NCBI GenBank assembly: GCA_009733745.1
Contig: WNWL01000009.1
Span: forward strand, 46,267 to 110,266
DNA from: Oceanobacillus sp. HTM 045
GTDB taxonomy: Bacteria > Pseudomonadota > Alphaproteobacteria > Rhodobacterales > Rhodobacteraceae
Reading direction: 5' to 3'
DNA: 64,000 nucleotides
Positions 50,631 to 58,297 of this stretch are shown here, one piece after another (positions within the stretch are counted from its first letter, which is position 1; the number at the start of each line of letters is the position of its first letter). The notes beneath the pieces were generated by a model. It did not search any database. It saw only the letters and a program-made list of their open reading frames with translations, and was not told where the DNA came from. The translations under genes were made by a program, and so were the position numbers.

Positions 50631-51722
50631 TCAGAGATAGGAGGAGAAGTCGGCCGTCGATTCCTGTCCCAGCCGGTCGAAGCTCTCCGCCAGCCAGCGC
50701 TCGGCGCGGGCCCGGCCGACATCGCGCAGATGCGTCAGGAACTCCCAGTCGGCGTTGAGCTTGGAATTGACGGTAAGCGTCGCCATCATCTCGTCGTCCG
50801 AGATGGCGTGGATCAGCATCCGCTTCATGTCGCCCTCCGCCACCTTGCCGTCGTCGATCAGCCGGGAGACGAAGTGGATCACCCTCATCTCCCGCATCAG
50901 CGACGAGTTGAACGAGATCTCGTTGATCCGGTTCATGATCTCCTGCGCGGTGCGCGGCGTGCCGGGGCGTTCCAGCGGGTTGATGTGGACCACGACCACG
51001 TCCCGGCTGTCGCAGTGGTAGATCAGCGGATAGATCGCCGGGTTGCCCATGTAGCCGCCGTCCCAGTAGGGGTCGCCGTCGATCTCGACCGCCTGGAACA
51101 TGAAGGGCAGGCAGGCCGAGGCCATCACCGCGTCGGGCGTCACCTCGCAGGTCTTGAACACGCGCACCTTGCCGGTCCGAACGTTGGTGGCCGAGAGGAA
51201 CAGCTTGACCATGTGATTGGCGCGTAGCCGGTCGAAGTCGACCGACTGTTCCAGCACCTGGCGCAGCGGGTTCCAGTTCATCGGGTTGAGCTGGTAGGGC
51301 GAGAACAGCCGCGCCATCAGGTCGAAGACGGCGAAGGCGGGCGAGTTTTCCAGCGCGTGGTTGTGGGTGAGCCGGTCGATCAGCGAGGGCTGCAGCGGCC
51401 CCGTCATCGCCGCGTGGCTGACCCTGCGCCAGAACCCGGCCAGCGCCTTCCGCGCGCCCTCCGGTCCGCCCTCGGCGAGGCCGAAGGCCATCACCGTCGC
51501 GTTCATCGCCCCGGCGGAGGTGGCGGTGATCGCCTCGAAGCCGATACGCCCGTCCTCCAGCAGGCGGTCCAGCACGCCCCAGGCGAAGGCGCCATGTGCG
51601 CCGCCGCCCTGGAGCGCGAGGTTGACCGTCTTCAGCGCGCCCTCGTGCGGCTTCGCGGTCACCGTGCAGGTGGAGCTAGCGCCTTCGGCGCCCGACCCAG
51701 TCATGGTACGGTCGTGCTTCAT
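50631..51722 (-). CDS. Patatin-like phospholipase
   Basis: 363-aa lipid acyl hydrolase. The oxyanion hole is LALQGGGAHGAFAWGVL (about residues 35-51), the nucleophile Ser is in ITATSAGAMNA (first Gly of G-x-S-x-G replaced by Ala) and the dyad Asp is in YWDGGYMGNPAI (about 212). The C-terminal ~120 residues match the DUF3734-type extension found in alphaproteobacterial patatins paired with 3-hydroxybutyrate dehydrogenase. It follows that gene by 5 nt, so the pair is cotranscribed and may serve polyhydroxybutyrate or membrane-lipid turnover. Confidence 0.88.
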   Translation of the reverse strand: MKHDRTMTGSGAEGASSTCTVTAKPHEGALKTVNLALQGGGAHGAFAWGVLDRLLEDGRIGFEAITATSAGAMNATVMAFGLAEGGPEGARKALAGFWRRVSHAAMTGPLQPSLIDRLTHNHALENSPAFAVFDLMARLFSPYQLNPMNWNPLRQVLEQSVDFDRLRANHMVKLFLSATNVRTGKVRVFKTCEVTPDAVMASACLPFMFQAVEIDGDPYWDGGYMGNPAIYPLIYHCDSRDVVVVHINPLERPGTPRTAQEIMNRINEISFNSSLMREMRVIHFVSRLIDDGKVAEGDMKRMLIHAISDDEMMATLTVNSKLNADWEFLTHLRDVGRARAERWLAESFDRLGQESTADFSSYL

Positions 51723-51727
51723 CGCCG

Positions 51728-52552
51728 TCACTCCGCCGTCCAGCCGCCGTCGACGTTGATCGACGCGCCGGTGATCGTCGCCGCGCCTGCGGAGCAGAGG
51801 AAGACGACCGTGGCGCCGATCTCCTCGACGGTGGAGAAGCGCTTGTTCGGCTGCTTCTTCAGTAGCACGTCGCGGACGATCTGGTCTCGCGGGATGTTGT
51901 GTGCGCGCGCCTGCTCCTCGATCTGCTTCTCGACCAGCGGGGTCCAGACATAGCCGGGGCAGACCGCGTTGGCGGTCACGCCGTGCTCGGCCAGCTCCAG
52001 CGCCACGACCTTGGTCAGGCCGAGAACGGCGTGCTTGGCCGCGACATAGGCCGACTTGAAGGGCGAGGCGACATGGCCGTGGGCCGAGGCGACGTTGACG
52101 ATCCGCCCCCAGCCGCGCGTCTTCATGCCGGGAACCGCCGCGCGGATCGCGTGGAAGGCGCTGGAGAGGTTGATCGCGAGGATCGCGTCCCACTTGCCGG
52201 CGGGAAACTCCTCGATGGGCGCGACATGCTGGATGCCGGCGTTGTTCACCAGCACGTCAACGCTGCCGAACTTCGCCTCCGCGGTACGGACCATCGCCGC
52301 GACCTGCTCCGGCTTCGACATGTCGGCGTCGCTGTAGCAGACCCTGACACCGAATTCCTCGGCCAGCGCGCCGCGGGTGCGGGCGATGTCGTCGGCGTCG
52401 CCAAAGCCGTTCAGCATGACCGACGCGCCCTCGGCGGCGAGCGCCCGGGCGATGCCGAGGCCGATGCCGCTGGTCGAGCCGGTGACAATTGCGCTGCGCC
52501 CGGCGAGGGCCCGGCTGCGGGCGGTCGCGGGCTGGATGCTCTGCATATTCAT
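51728..52552 (-). CDS. bdhA: 3-hydroxybutyrate dehydrogenase (SDR)
   Basis: 274-aa SDR converting D-3-hydroxybutyrate to acetoacetate with NAD. The cofactor motif is VTGSTSGIGLGIA (about residues 23-35). NNAGIQHVAPIEEFP carries the BDH-specific Gln/His (QH) pair. The catalytic Ser is in NVASAHGHVAS and Tyr/Lys in FKSAYVAAKHAVLG. The Lys/Gln-rich LLKKQPNKRFSTVEEIG near the C-terminus is typical of BdhA. The ATG at 52552 has AGGA upstream and the longer frame is rejected. Divergent from a LysR gene with a 19-bp inverted repeat between, and followed by a patatin. Confidence 0.9.
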   Translation of the reverse strand: MNMQSIQPATARSRALAGRSAIVTGSTSGIGLGIARALAAEGASVMLNGFGDADDIARTRGALAEEFGVRVCYSDADMSKPEQVAAMVRTAEAKFGSVDVLVNNAGIQHVAPIEEFPAGKWDAILAINLSSAFHAIRAAVPGMKTRGWGRIVNVASAHGHVASPFKSAYVAAKHAVLGLTKVVALELAEHGVTANAVCPGYVWTPLVEKQIEEQARAHNIPRDQIVRDVLLKKQPNKRFSTVEEIGATVVFLCSAGAATITGASINVDGGWTAE

Positions 52553-52651
52553 TGGTGCGGTCCTCGCGCTGGTGGTATCGTCCGGTCCGCTGCCGCCCGT
52601 GTCCGGCGGACGGCGGGATCGGATCGCGGCGCCGGAGCCCGTGCCCCGCCG

Positions 52652-52670
52652 CCGGAATCCCGCATTCCGG
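52652..52670. promoter_or_regulatory. Inverted repeat CCGGAAT-N5-ATTCCGG
   Basis: Perfect 7-bp arms with a 5-bp centre lie in the 256-nt gap between bdhA and a divergent LysR gene. The arms do not extend further. It is a candidate binding site for that LysR protein or another dimeric regulator of ketone-body metabolism. Confidence 0.5.
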
Positions 52671-52808
52671 ATGCCGCTATCTGGGGGCGTTTCGGGGTGC
52701 GTGGGAAATGCCGCGCCGGCACGGTTCCGATAACGAGATCGCATCGTTCCGCGCCGCCATTCCAGGCTAGGATAGGTCCCCGGGGCGGCTCATCGAAGGG
52801 GGCGGGCC

Positions 52809-53726
52809 ATGGAACTGCACGAGATCCGCTACTTCCTCGCGCTCAGCGAGGTGCTCAACTTCACCCGCGCGGCGGAAGCCTGCAACGTCACCCAGCCGGC
52901 ATTGACGCGCGCGATCAAGAGCCTCGAGGACAAGCTCGGCGGGGTGTTGATCCACCGCGAGCGCGGCAACACCCACCTGACCGAGCTCGGCCGGATGATG
53001 CGGCCCTATTTCCAGGAGATGTTCACCCGGATGGAGGAGGCCAAGCGCCGCGCCAGGAGCTTCGCGAAGCTGAGCGAGGCGCGCCTCACCGTCGGCGTTA
53101 TGTGCACCATCGGTCCGTCCAAGATGATCGACCTCTTCGGCGAGTTCACCGCGCGCAATCCCGGGGTGGAGCTCTATCTCCGCGACGGCGCCGCGGGCTC
53201 GCTGGAGGAGATGCTGGTCAAGGGCGAGCTGGACGTCGCGATCTACTGCAAGCCCGACGCGCCCTCCGACGCGCTGCATGCGCTGCCGCTCTTCGGCGAG
53301 CGGTTCGTGATCGCGGTGGCGGAATCCCACCCGCTCGCCCGCCTGTCCGAGATCCGCCTCGCGGACCTGGACGGGCAGAGCTATCTCAGCCGCATCAACT
53401 GCGAGTTCCGTGACGTGATCGCCGAAATCCGCGAGAGCCGGGGCATCGCCATCCGGCGGCCTTATGCCAGCGAGCGGGACGACTGGATCCAGTGCATGGT
53501 GCTCGCCGGGCTCGGCTTCACGCTGATCCCCGAATTCGCGGTGACGGTGCCGGGATTGGTGATGCGCCCGCTGGTCGACCCGGTGGTCGAGCGCGAGGTG
53601 AACCTGATCACCGTCCGCGGCCGCCCGCACGCGCCCGCCGTCGGCGCGTTCGTGCACGAATGCCGGCGCTATCCCTGGCTCACCAAGATGCGCGAAGGTC
53701 CCTCGATGGCGGTGGCGGCGGCCTGA
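52809..53726 (+). CDS. LysR-family regulator, divergent from bdhA/patatin
   Basis: 305-aa LysR protein beginning MELHEIRYFLALSEVLNFTRAAEACNVTQPALTRAIKSLEDKLGG, a CysB/OxyR-like recognition helix, followed by a sensor domain starting at LTVGVMCTIGPSKMIDLF. Complete, with the usual length. It converges on the NADH dehydrogenase gene with 20 nt between the stops. Probable regulator of the bdhA operon by its divergent position. Confidence 0.89.
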   Translation: MELHEIRYFLALSEVLNFTRAAEACNVTQPALTRAIKSLEDKLGGVLIHRERGNTHLTELGRMMRPYFQEMFTRMEEAKRRARSFAKLSEARLTVGVMCTIGPSKMIDLFGEFTARNPGVELYLRDGAAGSLEEMLVKGELDVAIYCKPDAPSDALHALPLFGERFVIAVAESHPLARLSEIRLADLDGQSYLSRINCEFRDVIAEIRESRGIAIRRPYASERDDWIQCMVLAGLGFTLIPEFAVTVPGLVMRPLVDPVVEREVNLITVRGRPHAPAVGAFVHECRRYPWLTKMREGPSMAVAAA

Positions 53727-53746
53727 ACCGGCCGCCGCGCGCCCAT

Positions 53747-55099
53747 TCACGCAGCGTCGGCGCGGTGCTTTGGTGCCCTCTCGGGTGCCGTCTCCGTCAT
53801 GGCGGGCGCCGGGCCGGTGATCAGCCGCGCGCCGCGCCGGTGGGTCAGGTAGGTCCAGGCCCATGTCAGCCCGACCACGACCCGGTTGCGCGCGCCGATC
53901 AGGAACCAGATATGCGCGACCGCCCAGATCATCCACGCCGCGAAGCCGGACAGGCGGACGCCCCGTATCTCGGCCACCGCCGCGCCGCGCCCGATGGTGG
54001 CGATCGACCCCTCGTCGCGGTAGCGGAACGCCTGCGCGCCGCGGTATCGCGCGGCGATGCGCGCGGCTATCGCCCGGCCCGCGTGGCGGCCCATCTGCTC
54101 GGCCGCGGGCGCGACGCCGGGCACGGGGCGGCCATCTGCCCCGGGCAGGCTGACGGTGTCGCCGATGGCGTAGACGCCCGGATGGCCCGGCACCGATAGG
54201 TCCGGCGCGACCAGCAACCGGCCCGCACGGTCGGCCGGGGCGCCGAGCCAGCGCGCCGCGGGCGAGGCCATCACCCCGGCGGCCCAGACAATGGTGCGCG
54301 CCCCGATCGCCTCGCCGCCGACACAAACACCCTCGGCCGAGCACTCCGTGACCGGGCTTCTGAGACGGACTTCCACGCCCAGCCGTTCGAGCTGCGCCTT
54401 CGCCTTCTCCGAGAGGCGCGGGTCGAAGGCGGGCAGCACCCGCGGTCCCGCCTCGACGAGGACGGTGCGGGTGGCCTTCGGGTCGATATGGCGGAAGTCG
54501 CGCGCCAGCGCACGGCGGGCGAGCTCGGCGATGGCCCCGGCCATCTCCACACCGGTCGGCCCGGCGCCGACGACCACGAATGTCAGCAGCCGGTCGCGCT
54601 CCGCCGGGTCGTCGCAGGTCTCGGCCCGCTCGAACGCGGTCAGCACCCTTGCGCGGATACCCGTGGCGTCGTCGACCTTCTTCAGCCCGGGCGCGACACC
54701 GGCCCAGTCCTCCCGGCCGAAATAGGCGTGCCGCGCACCGGTCGCGAGCACGAGGTAGTCGTAAGCGAAGCGCCGCCCGTCATCGGTGAGAACCGCGCGG
54801 TCCTCCCGGTCGATACCGGTCACCCGGCACATCACCACTCGCGCGTTCCTCTGCTGCGAGAGCAGGCCGCGGATCGGCCACGCGATCTCGGCGGGCGACA
54901 GCGCCGCGGTGGCGACCTGGTAGAGCAGCGGCTGGAACAGGTGGTAGTTGCGCCGGTCGATCACGGTCACGTCCGCGTCCGCGCGGGCCAGGGCCCGCGC
55001 TGCTTCCAGGCCGCCGAAACCGGCCCCGACGATCACGACCCGCGGGCGGGGAGCAGCAGGGCGGGGAGCGGCAGAATGGGGAACGGGAGGCCCGGCCAT
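53747..55099 (-). CDS. ndh: Type II NADH dehydrogenase (NDH-2)
   Basis: 450-aa FAD-dependent NADH:quinone oxidoreductase, non-proton-pumping, on the inner face of the membrane. The FAD motif is VVIVGAGFGGLEAARAL (about residues 20-36), the NAD motif VVVGAGPTGVEMAGAI (about 175-190), and the FAD-binding VYAIGDTVSL lies near 312. C-terminal hydrophobic segments (GFAAWMIWAVAHIWFLIGARNRVVVGLTWAWTYLT) anchor it. The ATG at 55099 overlaps the upstream small gene's stop (TGATG). Provides an alternative NADH route into the respiratory chain. Confidence 0.9.
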   Translation of the reverse strand: MAGPPVPHSAAPRPAAPRPRVVIVGAGFGGLEAARALARADADVTVIDRRNYHLFQPLLYQVATAALSPAEIAWPIRGLLSQQRNARVVMCRVTGIDREDRAVLTDDGRRFAYDYLVLATGARHAYFGREDWAGVAPGLKKVDDATGIRARVLTAFERAETCDDPAERDRLLTFVVVGAGPTGVEMAGAIAELARRALARDFRHIDPKATRTVLVEAGPRVLPAFDPRLSEKAKAQLERLGVEVRLRSPVTECSAEGVCVGGEAIGARTIVWAAGVMASPAARWLGAPADRAGRLLVAPDLSVPGHPGVYAIGDTVSLPGADGRPVPGVAPAAEQMGRHAGRAIAARIAARYRGAQAFRYRDEGSIATIGRGAAVAEIRGVRLSGFAAWMIWAVAHIWFLIGARNRVVVGLTWAWTYLTHRRGARLITGPAPAMTETAPERAPKHRADAA

Positions 55100-55290
55100 C
55101 ACCGCATCTCCGCCACGACCGCCCCGGCACATTCCGCGCCGGTGATGCAGACGGCGGGCGCCTCGGCCCGGACGGCTGGGGTGAGCGGGCTTCCCGCGAC
55201 CCACATGCCGTAGGCCAGCACCAGCCCCATGATGCCGTAGCAGGCGAGCGCCACGGCGAGTTCCTTGGTGCGTCTCGGTCGCGTCATCAT
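55099..55290 (-). CDS. Small single-span membrane protein upstream of ndh
   Basis: 63-aa protein starting MMTRPRRTKELAVALACYGIMGLVLAYGMWVAGSPL: a basic N-terminus and one membrane helix (about residues 10-31), then a short Ala-rich periplasmic tail with two Cys (CITGAECAG). A GGAGG ribosome site precedes the start, and its stop overlaps the ndh start, so it is a real, coupled gene. The longer upstream frame lacks a ribosome site. Function unknown; it may be an accessory subunit or anchor for the dehydrogenase. Confidence 0.65.
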   Translation of the reverse strand: MMTRPRRTKELAVALACYGIMGLVLAYGMWVAGSPLTPAVRAEAPAVCITGAECAGAVVAEMR

Positions 55291-55466
55291 GACGGCCTCC
55301 GTTCCGGGGCCCGGCGCCGTGCCGGGCCGATGCTGCCGAGGATCGCAGACCCCCCGCCCGGACGGAAATGCAGAGCCTGCATGGGAGCGATCAGCCACCG
55401 GCATTTCCGCGCGGATCAGGCGGCGGCGAGAATTGGTGCATTCTCCAATCCTTGAGAGGTGACGTG

Positions 55467-55961
55467 ATGACTACCGCAATCGGGCGCACCGGCGCGCTTC
55501 CGCTCCTGCCACCGGCGACGCTCGCGACGCTGACCACCGCCGTCCTCGCCGGGGCCGCGGCGGACCTGACCTGGGAATTCTGGGCCCGCGCGGTCACGCC
55601 GCTGCTGGTCGGCGGGCCGCTTCAACCGGCCGCGCTGGTGCAGTCGGTCTTCGGCTTCCAGAGCCTCTTCTGGGGCGAGGTGATCCACGCCGTGGTCGGG
55701 GTACTGTTCTACCCGCTCGGCTATCTCTTCATCGCCCGTCCCGCCGCCCGCATCCTCACGCCGTTCCTGCCCTGGTGGATGGTCGGCATCGGTTTCGGGC
55801 TGGGGCTATGGGTCTTCGCGCTCTACGTGATGGCGCATCTCTTCGCCGGGCTGCCGCCCTTCCTCAACTTCCTGCCGATCGCTTGGGCTTCTTGCGCCGG
55901 GCACGCGCTCTTCGGCTTGGTCACCGCCGCCGTGGTGCGCTGGCGCGAGGCGAAGGCCTGA
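55467..55961 (+). CDS. Polytopic membrane protein of unknown function
   Basis: 164-aa integral membrane protein with four hydrophobic segments (about residues 10-30, 55-75, 95-120, 130-155). Conserved-looking features are Trp/Glu/Phe in ADLTWEFWARAVTP, GEVIHAVVGVLFYPLGYL and the His in YVMAHLFAGLPPF. The start at 55467 has GAGAGG 12 nt upstream. It is divergent from the small protein/ndh genes. No family was recognised with confidence; small membrane proteins of this size often accompany respiratory or redox enzymes. Confidence 0.65.
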   Translation: MTTAIGRTGALPLLPPATLATLTTAVLAGAAADLTWEFWARAVTPLLVGGPLQPAALVQSVFGFQSLFWGEVIHAVVGVLFYPLGYLFIARPAARILTPFLPWWMVGIGFGLGLWVFALYVMAHLFAGLPPFLNFLPIAWASCAGHALFGLVTAAVVRWREAKA

Positions 55962-56028
55962 GCCGCGCACGGCCCCGGCCCGGGCGTTCCCGTCCGATCT
56001 CGCCCGCGCAAAAGGGCGAACAAAGAAA

Positions 56029-56051
56029 AACCCCCGCCATCGGCGGGGGTT
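56029..56051 (-). terminator. Rho-independent terminator of the cupin gene
   Basis: A perfect 10-bp stem (AACCCCCGCC with GGCGGGGGTT) and a 3-nt loop, followed on the minus strand by TTTCTTTG after the closing TT, 20 nt beyond the cupin stop. It is the clearest intrinsic terminator in the window, and can also act on readthrough from the plus-strand membrane gene that ends at 55961. Confidence 0.85.
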
Positions 56052-56070
56052 CGCGTCTCTGCTCAGGCGC

Positions 56071-56589
56071 TCACATGTCGTCGCGGCGGATCGCCTCGTC
56101 CTCCGGGCGCACGCCCTTGGAGGATTCGTAGTGCGGGCTGTCGATCCAGGGCACCACGTCGGTCGAGATCAGCACCACCGGCTCGTCCGTCGTGTTCTCC
56201 CACCAGTGGCCGTGGGAGTCGCCGAACTCGGGCGTCACCTCGCCGGCCCTGTGCAGGATCGGCACGGCGCAGTGGTTCGAATGCTCCCAGATCTCGCCCG
56301 AGATCACGTAGACGATCGAGGGCCGGTCGTTGTGCCAGTGGGTCGGCACCACGCCGCCCGGCAGCACGGTGAGCTGGCGCAGGCGCAGCGACATCTCGCC
56401 GAGGTCACGCCAGCCGGTTAGAGGCACGGCGGCGAGAATCGGCCGCTTGATGCCGATATCGGGCGCCATCTCCAACTCGCGCGGCTCGGCGAGCTTCTGG
56501 TCGGGCGGGCACTCGCCGGCGAGCGCCATGACCGGCAAGAGAGATGCGACCGCCAGCGCCGCGGCGGTCGTGCGGGGGAGTTTGATCAT
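56071..56589 (-). CDS. Periplasmic cupin-domain protein
   Basis: 172-aa exported protein. The signal peptide is MIKLPRTTAAALAVASLLPVMALAGE, with the cut after ALA. The single cupin domain shows metal-binding His/Glu: THWHNDRPSIVYVISGEIWEHS (about residues 80-101) and FGDSHGHWWENTTDEPVVLISTDVV (about 119-143). The start at 56589 has an AGGA ribosome site and begins the signal, so the longer frame is rejected. It has its own terminator, so is monocistronic. Possibly a small dioxygenase, isomerase or binding protein; no substrate can be assigned. Confidence 0.8.
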   Translation of the reverse strand: MIKLPRTTAAALAVASLLPVMALAGECPPDQKLAEPRELEMAPDIGIKRPILAAVPLTGWRDLGEMSLRLRQLTVLPGGVVPTHWHNDRPSIVYVISGEIWEHSNHCAVPILHRAGEVTPEFGDSHGHWWENTTDEPVVLISTDVVPWIDSPHYESSKGVRPEDEAIRRDDM

Positions 56590-57100
56590 GTCCTGTCTCC
56601 GGAATGCGCCGGGACGATCCCGGCCATGCACCAATTTTCGGCGGCTCGGGATCCGGTGTGAAATGCCGCTCCCCTATGTAATCGATGACGGCGCGGTATC
56701 CGGCGGCACTTGGCACTCATTCTGCGGTGCAGGAGGGGAGGTGCGGCGGCGAAGGATCAGTCGGCCAAGGCAGAGGGCGGGAGTGATTATGGCGGTTTAT
56801 CTCGGGCCGGCGAATTCTGGCACCGATTGGCCTAGATTGTGCCGAGACTGACGTCGTTCATCCGCGCGAAACGCTTCCGGTGCTGGGTCTTTCGTTCGAT
56901 GCGCGGTGTCGGAAGCGAAGGTATCGCCAAGAAGGAACGTTTTCTTGGGAAGCCTAACACATTGCAATCACTGCAATTTCCGGCTGTTTCGCTGCAGGAT
57001 TCGAAGAACAAGGGGAGATCGGCCCGAGGGGAGCAGTTCCGAGGTGATTTATTGACTCGGGAACAGCAGAGCGATCTACGGACCTGACCGACTGTGTAGT
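56590..57100. other. 511-nt gap between cupin and LeuB-like genes, no recognised gene
   Basis: A near-match to a sigma-54 promoter, TGGCAC-N5-CTGC, is at 56711-56725 on the plus strand. It is followed by AGGAGGGGAGG and a 36-codon frame from GTG 56741 that ends at 56851; this is too short and Arg-rich to call. Small frames between 56832 and 57143 on either strand look spurious. Composition is lower in GC than the flanking genes. Confidence 0.45.
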
Positions 57101-58297
57101 TTACGGGCCACCCACCATCGGTGGTAAATCCTCGTAGAGCCATGAAAGAAGCGCCGTCTGCTCAACAACCGGTCTTCCGCCCCCTGACGACGACGCGAGT
57201 TCGCTGAGGATCGCCTCTGTGACATCGGCCGTGGTCGCACTGCCCCCAAGGTCTGGCGTCAGTACTCCCTGCGCCAACACGGCGCTCACGGCGTTCTCGA
57301 CCGTCTTCGAGAGATCTGGCCTCCTGAAGCTCTCTCCCAGCATCATGGCAACGCTCAGGATCGCCGCGATCGGGTTTGCCGTTCCGCCGCCGGCGATGTC
57401 GGGGGCAGAGCCGTGGACCGGTTCGTAGAGCGCCGGTCGTCTCCCGGCGGTGTCGGCGGGTCCGAAGGAGGCGGAGGGCAGCAGCCCGAGCGATCCAGAA
57501 ATGCTGGCGGCGCAGTCGGAGATCAGATCCCCAAACAGGTTGTCGGCGAGGATCACGTCGAAGCGGCTAGGGGCGCGCATCAATTCGTAGAGACAGGCAT
57601 CGGCGTAGCGGTGTTCCAGCGAGAAATCGGGGTATTCGGCGGCCGCGATCGCGCTGACCCTACGCCGCCAGAGGACCCCGCTCTCCATGACGTTCGCCTT
57701 GTCCACCGAAGTGACATGCCCACGGCGGCGACGGGCAATCTCGAACGCCGCGCGCGCGGAACGGTCGATCTCGGAGGCGGTATAGGACTGTGTGTCGATG
57801 GCACGAAGGCCGGAGGGATCATCGATGATCCCGCGCGGCTCTCCGAAGTATATTCCGGCAGTGAGTTCGCGGAGTACCACGAGATCCGCACCGGCGATGA
57901 CCTCCGGGCGAAACGGCGTCCGCTCCGCCAGCATCGGCCAACCGCGCACCGGGCGAACATTGGCGAAGAGATCCAGTTCCTTCCTGAGACGGGAGAGGCC
58001 GCTCTTGTCGGTCGGGCCGCCTGGAAGATCGAGCGCATCCCATTTCGGCCCGCCCTCGGCGCCAAAGAGGATTGCGTCCGCCTGTCTCGCCCTTTCCAGC
58101 GTTTGGTCACGCAGAAAGCACCCGTGCGCTTCGTAGCAGGCTCCGCCCGCCACATCCCGCTCGATCCGTATGGCGAGGCCGGCCTTTTCCGCGACCGTAT
58201 AGAGGACCCGCACGGCGGCATCGGTCACCTTCGGTCCGATGCCGTCACCGGCGAGAACGAGGAGATCGAACTCGCCGGCTACAATCTTGCTGTTCAT
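57101..58297 (-). CDS. Isopropylmalate-dehydrogenase-like decarboxylating dehydrogenase
   Basis: 398-aa beta-decarboxylating dehydrogenase. LLVLAGDGIGPKVTDAAVRVL (about residues 12-32), FGAEGGPKWD, LSRLRKELDLFANVRPV, VVLRELTAGIYFGEPRG, SVDKANVMESGVLWR, the metal Asp pair in ADNLFGDLISDCAASISGSLG and ALYEPVHGSAPDIAGGGTANPIAA all match LeuB closely. It is about 35 residues longer at the C-terminus than usual, and some substrate-side positions differ (ESGVLWR for ESSRLWR). Coupled by ATGA to the oxygenase gene and not to leuC/leuD, so it is probably a catabolic paralogue acting on a 2-hydroxy or malate-type acid rather than the leucine-pathway enzyme. Confidence 0.83.
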   Translation of the reverse strand: MNSKIVAGEFDLLVLAGDGIGPKVTDAAVRVLYTVAEKAGLAIRIERDVAGGACYEAHGCFLRDQTLERARQADAILFGAEGGPKWDALDLPGGPTDKSGLSRLRKELDLFANVRPVRGWPMLAERTPFRPEVIAGADLVVLRELTAGIYFGEPRGIIDDPSGLRAIDTQSYTASEIDRSARAAFEIARRRRGHVTSVDKANVMESGVLWRRRVSAIAAAEYPDFSLEHRYADACLYELMRAPSRFDVILADNLFGDLISDCAASISGSLGLLPSASFGPADTAGRRPALYEPVHGSAPDIAGGGTANPIAAILSVAMMLGESFRRPDLSKTVENAVSAVLAQGVLTPDLGGSATTADVTEAILSELASSSGGGRPVVEQTALLSWLYEDLPPMVGGP

